DNA of 51,221 nt from Eubacterium sp. Its GTDB lineage: Bacteria; Bacillota; Clostridia; Lachnospirales; Lachnospiraceae. This document shows positions 35,720 through 43,302 of this stretch, piece after piece; within the stretch, counting starts at the first letter, position 1, and every line of letters begins with the position of its first letter. The stretch is taken from assembly GCA_022764165.1 (NCBI GenBank), contig JALERM010000059.1, positions 1 to 51,221 on the forward strand, read 5' to 3'. A model generated the notes under the pieces. The model did not search any database, had not been told where the DNA came from, and worked only from the letters and a program-made list of their open reading frames with translations. The position numbers and the translations under genes are program-made.

Positions 35720-35984
35720 GGATTGGGAGACAGCTCAACATCCATCGTTCTTCTGGAGCAGACAATAAAGAGAAGAAGTTCTAACTTAAAATAACCGGCA
35801 GTTTTGAGCACCGGGATGATTCAGCGAGAAATCCTGAAAGGATTTCTCACCTCAGCATCCCTGCTGCATTGGTTTTGTGAACCAATGCAGCTCTCAAAAC
35901 TGCCGGTTATTTTAACTAAGAACTTCTATTCTCTTTATTGCCGATGCTCCAAAGAACGATGGATGTTGAGCTGTCTCCCAATCC
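35720..35984. repeat. 265-bp structured inverted-repeat element
   Basis: An arm of 89 nt (35720-35808) and its near-complement of 92 nt (35893-35984) could form one very long stem. The outermost 32 or so bp and the innermost 20 or so bp are perfect, with small internal loops between. The 84-nt centre folds into further hairpins: GGGATG with CATCCC enclosing a 10-bp stem (GAGAAATCCT, loop GAA), and an 11-bp stem CTGCATTGGTT with AACCAATGCAG. It begins 9 bp after the ATP-grasp stop. It has no open frame of its own. It could be a MITE-like element or a structured RNA, and could also end transcription. Confidence 0.85.
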
Positions 35985-36010
35985 TTCCGGGTGAAACGTA
36001 ATGAAAAATG

Positions 36011-36553
36011 TCATCTCCTGCTCCCCCTGAAAATCTTCCTCAATTCTATCACTGCCGCCGCTGCCAGTATGATTTCTGCTGCCGGCTGGGCGTATGCGAG
36101 TCCATATAAGGGGAAGAGGCGGTTCAACAGGAGCAGTATCGGGATTTCCAGTACAACAATTGGACAGGAATGTTGCCAGTCCGGCTCCTGCTGCTCCCAT
36201 GTTCAGTCCCCAGGGAAGGAAAACAGCACACCGGCAATCAACGAACAGTAAAAACTGATGGCAGAACTGCGGTATACCGTATCCATGTCTTTCCTTCCCA
36301 GTGCACGGCTCATCATGCTGGAACCTCCCACGCCGAACAGATTGTTCACCGCATTAAATGCAAGCAAAATTGGTGCTGCCAGCGTCACTGCGGCATTCTG
36401 TACCGGGTCATTGACCATTCCCACAAAGAAAGTATCTGCCAGATTGTGGATCACCATAACCAGAGAACTGATCACTGTGGGAACAGACAATTTCATGACT
36501 GCCTGAGGAATCGGCATATCTTCAAAAAGCATAGTTTTTTGCGAATCCCCCAT
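36011..36553 (-). pseudogene. MATE efflux transporter remnant with two internal deletions
   Basis: The first 112 or so codons are a normal MATE N-terminus (PIPQAVMKLSVPTVISSL, then LADTFFVGM) up to LIAGVLFSF. The reading frame then shifts into PWGLNMGAAGAGLATFLSN, a block that in intact MATE proteins lies about 100 residues later, and then jumps again to a C-terminal piece (FPLYGLAYAQPAAEIIL, then ELRKIFRG) ending at a TGA at 36011-36013. Start and end of the gene are thus kept while most membrane helices are lost. It lies 15-25 bp upstream (+ direction) of a second MATE remnant. Confidence 0.8.
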
Positions 36554-36576
36554 AATTCCCTTCCTTTCTCATTTCA

Positions 36577-36732
36577 TCAATCCTTATCAAACAAATTATC
36601 ACGGGTAATATTATTCAGCATAACCACATCTGCGGAACTGACTGCCGCACTCAGAAGATTCTGAATGATGATCGGCAGCACCAGATGAAAAATCTGTCTG
36701 TAAAAAGATAGTGTCTTTGCTCCTTTGTCCAT
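36577..36732 (-). pseudogene. Second MATE transporter remnant (51 codons)
   Basis: An ATG at 36730-36732 opens a frame with the MATE-like N-terminus FYRQIFHLVLPIIIQNLLSA followed by AVSSADVVMLN. It then jumps to NITRDNLFDKD and a stop, which looks like the native C-terminal tail of such a protein. About 400 residues would be missing, apparently in frame. The two MATE remnants stand head to tail with a 23-bp gap, as expected for two tandem transporter genes. Confidence 0.65.
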
Positions 36733-36756
36733 TTTCCTACTTTTACCCCTCGAAAA

Positions 36757-38022
36757 TCAATTCTGATGTTTCGCTGCTCCCACAATTTCCTGCTCACCTT
36801 CCTGAATACGATTCCGGTATTCTCTGGGAGATATTCCATGAACCTTTCTAAATACTCTGGTAAAATAGTTCACATCCATAAAACCACAGTTTGCAGCAAT
36901 TTCCTGAATCGGAAGCCTTGTGGTATTCAGCAAAAAACGAGCCTGTCTAAGCCGAACCTCCTGGATATATTCTTTCAGGTTCATATTGACTTCCTTTTTA
37001 AACAACGCCGACAAATGCGTGTTGCTCACATAATACTGATCGGCAAGACTGGTCAGAGTAAGAGGTTCCATATAATGAAAATCCACATAATCCAGACAAT
37101 CTCGAATCAGCTTCGAATATCCTGAACGTGAATAATTATTCACCAGAAGGCAATACTTTCTTACCATCTCCATACCCATCGAAGACAACTGACTTTCTGT
37201 CGTACAGCTTTCAATCTGAATAGCAATTTTTCTGGACAATTCATCAATATAGACCGGATGAACATTCCCCTGTTCTGCTGCTTTTCTAAATAGAGTATTC
37301 ACCACAAACATCAGATTTTTCCGATTACGAACTGGATCGCTGTGTCTGGGAAGGATACGGTATCTGACAAACTCACTCCATGTGGCTGACGCACTGATAT
37401 AATCCCCTTTTTGGATCTGACTCATCAATTTCTTTTCAATTTTATACCGTTCCTCAACCACTTCCGTCCGAAAATCCTGTTCCGGTGACACTGATAAAGC
37501 CTCATAATTGATGCTGAACATATTGTTGTTTGGATCATGATTCTGCAGCAATTTCAGATCAAGATCAAAAATCTGGCTGCAATAGCTGAGAATCAATGCG
37601 TCCCAGCGGTCAAAAGAATTAAAATACGGAAGTTTGGAATAAAAAATCTGCAGATCCCTGTTGTACTTCTCATCAATGTGATTTACCTGCATAATTTTAC
37701 GGAACTCTGCCTGTGTCATAGGCTGAAACAGCATCGGACCAATCACACAATGCGTATATCCATATTCCTGTTCAATCCTCTCCGGGAAACGGAACATTGT
37801 ATGATACATGTAACTGCGGGTTCTCACAATATAAATTGTATCCGGCCTGCAATTTTCGATGATCTGATCTACTACAATCTGGTAGTCAAAATCACCATAT
37901 ATGATGCTTCCCATACCAAAGTCAATTTTCCTGATATTCTCATAAGGAGGTTTCAGATACATCACCTGAATCCCCAGAGCTTCTATATTCGCTTTCATTG
38001 CGTCTAAAATATCAATCTGCAT
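36757..38022 (-). CDS. AraC-family transcriptional regulator
   Basis: A 421-residue regulator. The C-terminal 100 residues are an AraC/XylS double helix-turn-helix: LTSLADQYYVSNTHLSALFKK and IQEIAANCGFMDVNYFTRVF with the ISPREYR signature. The N-terminal 300 residues are not a cupin I recognise and may sense a ligand. I chose the ATG at 38022 (MQIDILDAM) because AAAGG precedes it; a longer frame reaches 38076. A good promoter lies at 38067-38095. Nearby targets could be the MATE pair, or the GPH transporter promoter with its inverted repeat at 39391. Confidence 0.9.
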   Translation of the reverse strand: MQIDILDAMKANIEALGIQVMYLKPPYENIRKIDFGMGSIIYGDFDYQIVVDQIIENCRPDTIYIVRTRSYMYHTMFRFPERIEQEYGYTHCVIGPMLFQPMTQAEFRKIMQVNHIDEKYNRDLQIFYSKLPYFNSFDRWDALILSYCSQIFDLDLKLLQNHDPNNNMFSINYEALSVSPEQDFRTEVVEERYKIEKKLMSQIQKGDYISASATWSEFVRYRILPRHSDPVRNRKNLMFVVNTLFRKAAEQGNVHPVYIDELSRKIAIQIESCTTESQLSSMGMEMVRKYCLLVNNYSRSGYSKLIRDCLDYVDFHYMEPLTLTSLADQYYVSNTHLSALFKKEVNMNLKEYIQEVRLRQARFLLNTTRLPIQEIAANCGFMDVNYFTRVFRKVHGISPREYRNRIQEGEQEIVGAAKHQN

Positions 38023-38066
38023 ATTACTACCTTTATCTTTCATAAATAATCTGGAATTATTTATTA

Positions 38067-38095
38067 ATTTTAGCATTTGAACTTAGAAAAATCAA
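38067..38095 (-). promoter_or_regulatory. Promoter of the AraC regulator gene
   Basis: On the minus strand TTGATT (38090-38095), a 17-bp spacer and TAAAAT (38067-38072) with TG one base upstream of the -10 (extended -10). Confidence 0.65.
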
Positions 38096-38119
38096 GGTTA
38101 TGCACAGATTTGACATATT

Positions 38120-38452
38120 TCAGACCAGTATATTTCCCTTCTCGTCCGGACGTATGGGAATAATGGTCAACAGATCAATCAGCGTCATTGCAAGAGGAAA
38201 ACCAGTCCAGCACAGAAGAAGGTAAATCGTTCCCAGAATGTATTGCTTGGCCATAAAACGGTGTCCTCCGCACCAGCCCAGTAAAATCGTAACCCAAAGA
38301 TACTTTTTCCTGTTAACCAGTACTTTTTCTCGGTTTTCCCGCCGTTCGAAAAAACGGGTAATCAGGCGGCTGAGGCCTTTCTCTTCTTCCACAATTCCGT
38401 GTTCTTTTCTGAGCTGTTCCAGTTCCATTCTATCATCCAGATATTCTTTCAT
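38120..38452 (-). CDS. TM2-domain-like membrane protein, start possibly frameshifted
   Basis: A 110-residue protein. The N-terminal half is charged and helical; the C-terminal half has two hydrophobic segments around WVTILLGWCGGHRF and GTIYLLLCWTGFPLAM, like TM2 proteins of unknown role. The ATG at 38450-38452 has only a weak ribosome site. A far better one, AGGAGG, lies before an ATG at 38493-38495, and from there the frame is off by one base. Removing one A from the A6 run near 38480 would join it as MIGKKKPEKEQVTMKEYLDD. Either the true start is 38495 with a homopolymer indel, or the gene is damaged. Confidence 0.7.
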   Translation of the reverse strand: MKEYLDDRMELEQLRKEHGIVEEEKGLSRLITRFFERRENREKVLVNRKKYLWVTILLGWCGGHRFMAKQYILGTIYLLLCWTGFPLAMTLIDLLTIIPIRPDEKGNILV

Positions 38453-38513
38453 TGTAACCTGTTCTTTTTCCGGTTTCTTTTTTCTTACCTATCATGAATT
38501 TCCTCCTGAATCG

Positions 38514-38538
38514 TAACTGTTCAGTACCTTCACAGTTC
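38514..38538. repeat. AACTGT-N11-ACAGTT palindromic repeat
   Basis: AACTGT (38515-38520), the spacer TCAGTACCTTC, and ACAGTT (38532-38537). Geometry is identical to the hprK-leader copy at 12085, and 8 of 11 spacer bases agree. It lies just upstream of the likely TM2 ribosome site. Confidence 0.6.
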
Positions 38539-38569
38539 CCCTGAATCTTTAATATACACCCTGTCGTAC

Positions 38570-38595
38570 AAAAGGCACCGGAAGCATCCGGTGCC
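38570..38595 (-). terminator. Terminator after the GPH transporter remnant
   Basis: GGCACCGGA (38574-38582) and TCCGGTGCC (38587-38595) form a 9-bp perfect stem with a 4-nt loop, followed on the minus strand by TTTT. It is about 35 bp after the GPH stop. Confidence 0.85.
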
Positions 38596-38629
38596 CTTAT
38601 ACGCACTTTTTAAAAATTATGTACAGTAT

Positions 38630-39306
38630 TTACTGCATTGCTTTTGCTTTGATTGCTGCAAAGGCAACACCTGTCAGCAGCGGAGCGAAAGAAGAAATCA
38701 ACTTATCAACCAGAGAGAACAAAGTTCCCATCATACCAGGCACATATTTACCGGTACGATATACTTCATAGTCAGCACAGTCAGCAGTCATCGGGATAAC
38801 GATGTTACCAGAGATACCCTGGAATCCATTACAGATAATTGTCAAAACAATGTATCCAATTGCAAAATATCCCCATTTCAGTCCGCCTGCTCCGTTATTC
38901 ATAGAAGTAGGATCGCCGAAGAACCACAGAGCTGCCAGTGCAGCATTCATGATAATTCCACCCCAGGAACCAATCAGCATAGCCTTTCTCTGTCCCAGAG
39001 AAGTTGCCAGTGTTCCGATAAAAAGCATGGAGAGGATACAGGTAGGAATCGATGTCATACCTGTCATTGTTCCGTAAATCGCATAATCACCGGCAATTAC
39101 ACCGAAGAGTACGATCTGTACGGTGGAGGTTCTCATGGTTGTTGCCAGCTTATCAGAGGAAGCTGATACAACCAGCATCTGGATTGCACGGTTGTTCTTG
39201 ATACAATCCCAGTAATTCAATGCAAATCCTGCAACACGTCACAGCGGAACGCGGTGAGTTCCATTTGCCCCGTAGTACTTAGCGGGTAAACTTCTTGTTT
39301 GACTCA
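38630..39306 (-). pseudogene. GPH-family sugar transporter remnant
   Basis: The ATG at 39304-39306 starts a typical glycoside-pentoside-hexuronide cation symporter (MSQTRSLPAKYYGANG). A TGA at 39239-39241 stands where the family has a Trp, and after FALNY the frame jumps about 200 residues to KNNRAIQMLVVSASSDKLA. The middle part runs to LLTGVAFA, then jumps again to AIKAKAMQ and the stop, which looks like the native C-terminus. In this locus the intact protein would most likely import glucuronides. It has its own promoter (39426-39454) and terminator. Confidence 0.8.
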
Positions 39307-39390
39307 TTTTTTTCTCTCCTTCTTGCTAATAGATTTGTGCGAGATACTCAGGAAAGTGCAGACCCCAATATTTATGCACATCGAGCATTT

Positions 39391-39416
39391 CAATGACAAA
39401 ATTATTCCTGTCATTG
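39391..39416. promoter_or_regulatory. Inverted repeat at the GPH transcription start
   Basis: CAATGACA (39391-39398), a 10-bp AT-rich spacer and TGTCATTG (39409-39416) form a perfect 8-bp inverted repeat. It begins 10 bp downstream of the -10 box, over the expected start of transcription, so it may be a repressor operator or a 5' leader hairpin. Confidence 0.55.
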
Positions 39417-39425
39417 TCTAAATCC

Positions 39426-39454
39426 ACTATATCAGTTCCGAAAAATAAAGTCAA
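39426..39454 (-). promoter_or_regulatory. Promoter of the GPH transporter gene
   Basis: On the minus strand TTGACT (39449-39454), a 17-bp spacer and TATAGT (39426-39431), each with 5 of 6 consensus bases. The promoter survives although the gene is broken. Confidence 0.7.
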
Positions 39455-39499
39455 TTTTTATGGATTTTTTCCTGTTTTTTAATAAAAAAATGATACTTT

Positions 39500-41737
39500 T
39501 TAGTCTTTTTTGATTTTATTCAGTTTTTCGTTAAGTTCATACTTCATTTCTAAAGTAACAGCTTTTCCGGCCATTTTCAGCAGGTTATTCAGACGTGCAA
39601 GCAGGAAGAAATCTTTCATCGGATTATCTTCGCCCGGTACTGTATCCATCATGCTGAATGAAGAACCGCCCATTACTGCCGCCATGATTTCCTGAACAGC
39701 AGCTGCCGCTTCCGGGTTTGCCATTAGATCACAAACTTTATCTTTGATATTGTAATATCCTGCCGGATAATTCATTTTCTTGCGTGCTGCAATTGCTGCC
39801 GGATCATCAAACCAGTTTGCACCTTCATTTCCTTCCGGAAGGTCATATGCATAGTTATGCTCTACAACAGATCTCAGCGTAATGGTATTAGCCTGTACAT
39901 CACCACATGTTGCAGTAACTGTATTATCCCCATCATTCAGGGCAACATTTTCAAATACAACTGCATGGTCTACAGCATCTTTGGTCGCCACTTCTTCTCC
40001 ATTGACTACCAGAGTTACATTCGGGCAGTTGGTGTATACGGTCACGATACGTTCTTCCGGAGCACGGTCCACGAAACGTTCACCGCACACATGGATCATC
40101 GGCTTTGTGGTCCAGTATGCCTGATAAATATAGAAAGCGTCTTTCTTTGTCTTACGGTCATAGGTTACGAGACCCTTGTTGTTACGTCCCTGTACACCAC
40201 CCTCATCGCGGGCATCTGCAGCGAAGTCAAACATGTTCCATACATGAGTGCTCCACAGATATGGACGGGTTGCAAAGGTTTTCAGCATTTCATGGTGGTA
40301 ATATGCTGCATACTCTTCGGTATAATCATGGTTTTCCGGTGTTGTGGTATGCCATTTCAGGATTGCTTCGGAACCATATTCAGATACACCGAGAGGACGA
40401 TCCGGGTTTAATGCATGGAATTTATCCAGCCATGGTCCGTTATCTTCCACATCACCCACATACCATCCGAAATAATGGTTGTAGCTGAGTACATCGGTAA
40501 TATAAACATGTTCACTGGTCATCGGAACCATGGATACCTCTGCCATAGTAGTCAGTCTGGTGGGATCCAGTTTCTTGCACAGTGCATGCAGGTCAGTCAG
40601 GTTGCGGTACAGATCTTCTGTCTCACCACTGATGGTAATCTCATTGGAGATGCCCCAGAAGAAAATAGACGGATGACTATAGTTCTGGGAAATCAGCTCT
40701 GTCATCTGGCTGATGGTATTCTCATAAGCTTCCTGTCCAGGAATAAAGCTGCTGATAAACGGAATCTCAGCCCACAGTACAAAACCGGTATGGTCACACA
40801 AATCATAGAAATACTGATCATGCTGATAATGAGCCAGACGGATGGTATTTGCTCCGATTTCTTTGATCAGTGCGATATCTTCCTCGTGATCTTCTCTGGA
40901 AATTGCCCAGCCTTTGTCCTGGCGGTCCTGATGGCGGGAAACACCATGAAGCGGACAGCTCTTTCCATTCAGGAAGAAACCATTTTCCGGATCCACATGG
41001 AATCCACGATAACCATAAGTAACTGCAACGCAATCCTGTACTTCACCGTCTTTTTCGATGGAAGCCTCACAGGTATAGCAGTATGGATCTGCCATTCCAT
41101 TCCACAGATGAGGTTCTTTCACATCCAGTTTCACTACGGTATGGTCAGCAGCATCTGCCTGTCCTTCTGCAGCCACATTGTCTTCTGCATCTTTCAGAAC
41201 TACTTTTACGGTACATCCTGCTGCATTTACCGGGAACAGATCTACACGGGTCTTTCCGGCAGCATGAGGAGTTACGAACACACCATCAGTTCCTTCTTTC
41301 AGCAGATCAAAATGAGCATCTGCCACTTCAACAAAATTTACATCACGATACAGACCGCCGTAGAACGTAAAGTCTGCATTCTGCGGATAAATATCACTCT
41401 TTGCATTGGAAACAACGACTGTCAGTACATTTCCTTCCGGTTTCATAGCCGGTGTCAGGTTAAAACGGAAAGTAGAAAAACCTCCCTTATGAGTGCCCAG
41501 TTCGCGTCCATTACAGTAAACGGTTGCCACATGATTCGCACCTTTCAGCTCGATATACTGTTTTTTTCCTTCCGTAGGATTTGGCAGTTCAATCTGGTAC
41601 GTACCAATTCCTCTCCAGTAATCATTGCCCCCATCCTGTCCGTCAAGGGCATTCCAGGTATGTGGAAGTGCCACAGAAGCAAATGCTTCTCCATTCTTAG
41701 CGAACTGTGCAGTTGTCATCAGTGTTTTTGTTCTCAT
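39500..41737 (-). CDS. Glycoside hydrolase family 2 (beta-galactosidase-like)
   Basis: A 745-residue cytosolic GH2 enzyme: sugar-binding jelly roll (1-140), Ig-like domain (about 145-245), and TIM barrel with acid/base Glu 366 (GISNEITIS) and nucleophile Glu 453 (VSEYGSEA). The barrel is followed by an Ig-like domain and a C-terminal extension of about 120 residues that begins HNYAYDLPEG. The NxK motif of beta-glucuronidases is absent; NNKGLVTYDRKTKKDAF resembles beta-galactosidases. It probably cleaves a different sugar from the same glycans. AGGGAGAG precedes the ATG. It lies 72 bp after uxaC in the same direction. Confidence 0.88.
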   Translation of the reverse strand: MRTKTLMTTAQFAKNGEAFASVALPHTWNALDGQDGGNDYWRGIGTYQIELPNPTEGKKQYIELKGANHVATVYCNGRELGTHKGGFSTFRFNLTPAMKPEGNVLTVVVSNAKSDIYPQNADFTFYGGLYRDVNFVEVADAHFDLLKEGTDGVFVTPHAAGKTRVDLFPVNAAGCTVKVVLKDAEDNVAAEGQADAADHTVVKLDVKEPHLWNGMADPYCYTCEASIEKDGEVQDCVAVTYGYRGFHVDPENGFFLNGKSCPLHGVSRHQDRQDKGWAISREDHEEDIALIKEIGANTIRLAHYQHDQYFYDLCDHTGFVLWAEIPFISSFIPGQEAYENTISQMTELISQNYSHPSIFFWGISNEITISGETEDLYRNLTDLHALCKKLDPTRLTTMAEVSMVPMTSEHVYITDVLSYNHYFGWYVGDVEDNGPWLDKFHALNPDRPLGVSEYGSEAILKWHTTTPENHDYTEEYAAYYHHEMLKTFATRPYLWSTHVWNMFDFAADARDEGGVQGRNNKGLVTYDRKTKKDAFYIYQAYWTTKPMIHVCGERFVDRAPEERIVTVYTNCPNVTLVVNGEEVATKDAVDHAVVFENVALNDGDNTVTATCGDVQANTITLRSVVEHNYAYDLPEGNEGANWFDDPAAIAARKKMNYPAGYYNIKDKVCDLMANPEAAAAVQEIMAAVMGGSSFSMMDTVPGEDNPMKDFFLLARLNNLLKMAGKAVTLEMKYELNEKLNKIKKD

Positions 41738-41809
41738 AAAAACTCTCCCTTCATATAGTTTAATTATTTTTCACGAATTACTTCGCGTTTCATTCTCATA
41801 CAATTGCCT

Positions 41810-43216
41810 TTACAGATTAAATCCGAAATATCTTACTGCATTATTATAGGAAATGCCTTTTACAATTTTCTCCAGTGTTTTGTAATCTGCCGGGTATTCT
41901 CCATTCTCTACCCATCCTCCGATCAGGTCACACATAATTCTGCGGAAATACTCATGTCTGGTATAGGACAGGAAACTTCTGGAGTCAGTCAGCATACCGA
42001 TAAAATTCCCCAGAAGACCAAGACTTGCCAGAGAGGTCATCTGTTCTGTCATACCCGGTTTGTGATCATTGAACCACCATGCACTTCCCTGCTGGATTTT
42101 GCCGATGGCACTGCTGTCCTGGAAACATCCCATAATCGTTCCGATGGAAGCATTATCTGCCGGATTCAGAGAATACAGAATGGTTTTTGGAAGTTCATCT
42201 GTCTCTGCCAGAGCATTCAGATAATCCGCCATCTCGGAAGCCGGTGCATAGTTGCTGATACAGTCTACGCCTGTATCCGGACCCAGTTTTCCATAAATAA
42301 TCTTGTTGTTATCACGTTTTACGCCATAATGTAACTGCATTACCCAGTTTTTCTTATGATACTCTCTGCCCATGGCAACCATAAAAGCTGTCTCGAACTG
42401 TTTCTTTTCCTGAGCGGTAACTGTTTCACCTGCCAGACGTTTTGCAAAAATTGCTTCAATCTCCTCTTCGGAGGCTGGCTGATACATTACATAGTCCAGA
42501 CTGTGGTCAGAAATCGTACATCCGTTTTCAGCAAAGAAATCCATACGAATCTTCAGTGCCTCGATCAGTGCTTTAAAACTGTCGATTACCACACCTGCTG
42601 CACTGCCCAGTTTTTCCAGATAATCCAGGTAATCCGGTTTTGCCATATTCATAGCTTTCTCCGGTCTCCATGCAGGCAGAACCTGTACATCAAAAGTCTC
42701 ATCTGCAGCAATTTTTCTGTGCCACTCCAGAGTATCTGCCGGATCATCTGTCGTACATACCAGTGTAACGTTTGACATTTTAATCAAATCCCGGGGAGTT
42801 CTTCCCTCGCCTCGAAGCTGCTCATTACAGAGATTCCACACTTCTTCTGCTGTTTCTCCATTCAGATATCCGTCATAGCCAAAGTAACGTTTCAATTCCA
42901 GATGGCTCCAGTGATACAGCGGATTGCCGATCGCCATTTCCAGTGTCTCTGCCCATTTCTGGAACTTTTCACGGTCTGTGGCATCTCCGGTGATATATTT
43001 TTCTTCCACACCGTTGGAGCGCATCTGACGCCATTTATAATGATCGCCGCCCAGCCATACCTGTGTGATGTTATCATATTTTTTATTTTCATAGATTTCC
43101 TGCGGATTCAGGTGGCAGTGGTAATCCAGTACCGGCATAACTTCCGCATATTCATGATACAATTTCTTTGCAGTCTCTGTTGAAAGGATAAAATCCTCAT
43201 CCATAAAAGCTTTCAT
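41810..43216 (-). CDS. uxaC: Glucuronate isomerase
   Basis: Converts D-glucuronate to D-fructuronate (and galacturonate to tagaturonate) in hexuronate catabolism. The 468-residue protein has the amidohydrolase-like fold with VLDYHCHLNPQEI (metal His pair), TDDPADTLEWH, the ARG/ARMD-type block LPAWRPEKAMN and FVDSR-like LTDSRSFLSYTRHEYFRR near the end. AAAGGAG precedes the ATG. It is downstream of uxuB, with an intergenic hairpin at 43246-43284. Confidence 0.95.
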   Translation of the reverse strand: MKAFMDEDFILSTETAKKLYHEYAEVMPVLDYHCHLNPQEIYENKKYDNITQVWLGGDHYKWRQMRSNGVEEKYITGDATDREKFQKWAETLEMAIGNPLYHWSHLELKRYFGYDGYLNGETAEEVWNLCNEQLRGEGRTPRDLIKMSNVTLVCTTDDPADTLEWHRKIAADETFDVQVLPAWRPEKAMNMAKPDYLDYLEKLGSAAGVVIDSFKALIEALKIRMDFFAENGCTISDHSLDYVMYQPASEEEIEAIFAKRLAGETVTAQEKKQFETAFMVAMGREYHKKNWVMQLHYGVKRDNNKIIYGKLGPDTGVDCISNYAPASEMADYLNALAETDELPKTILYSLNPADNASIGTIMGCFQDSSAIGKIQQGSAWWFNDHKPGMTEQMTSLASLGLLGNFIGMLTDSRSFLSYTRHEYFRRIMCDLIGGWVENGEYPADYKTLEKIVKGISYNNAVRYFGFNL

Positions 43217-43245
43217 TGGTTTTCTCCTTTTTTAAAATTCAAAGA

Positions 43246-43284
43246 GGAGGGCAGTTCTCCCATCCGGAGAATAACTGCCCCTCC
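43246..43284 (-). terminator. Intergenic hairpin between uxuB and uxaC
   Basis: GGAGGGCAGTTCTCC (43246-43260) pairs with GGAGAATAACTGCCCCTCC (43266-43284) around a CATCC loop, with small bulges. On the minus strand it is 18 bp after uxuB and followed by a short, imperfect T run. It may be a partial terminator or an mRNA-stabilising processing site that lowers uxaC relative to uxuB. Confidence 0.55.
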
Positions 43285-43302
43285 TAAAATCATGGCCTCT
43301 TT

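Noticed and set aside
35720-35984. Insertion sequence.
   Set aside because: No transposase frame and no clear target-site duplication; at most a non-autonomous element.
40415-41758. A 447-codon plus-strand frame opposite the GH2 gene.
   Set aside because: Antisense shadow of an intact glycosidase.
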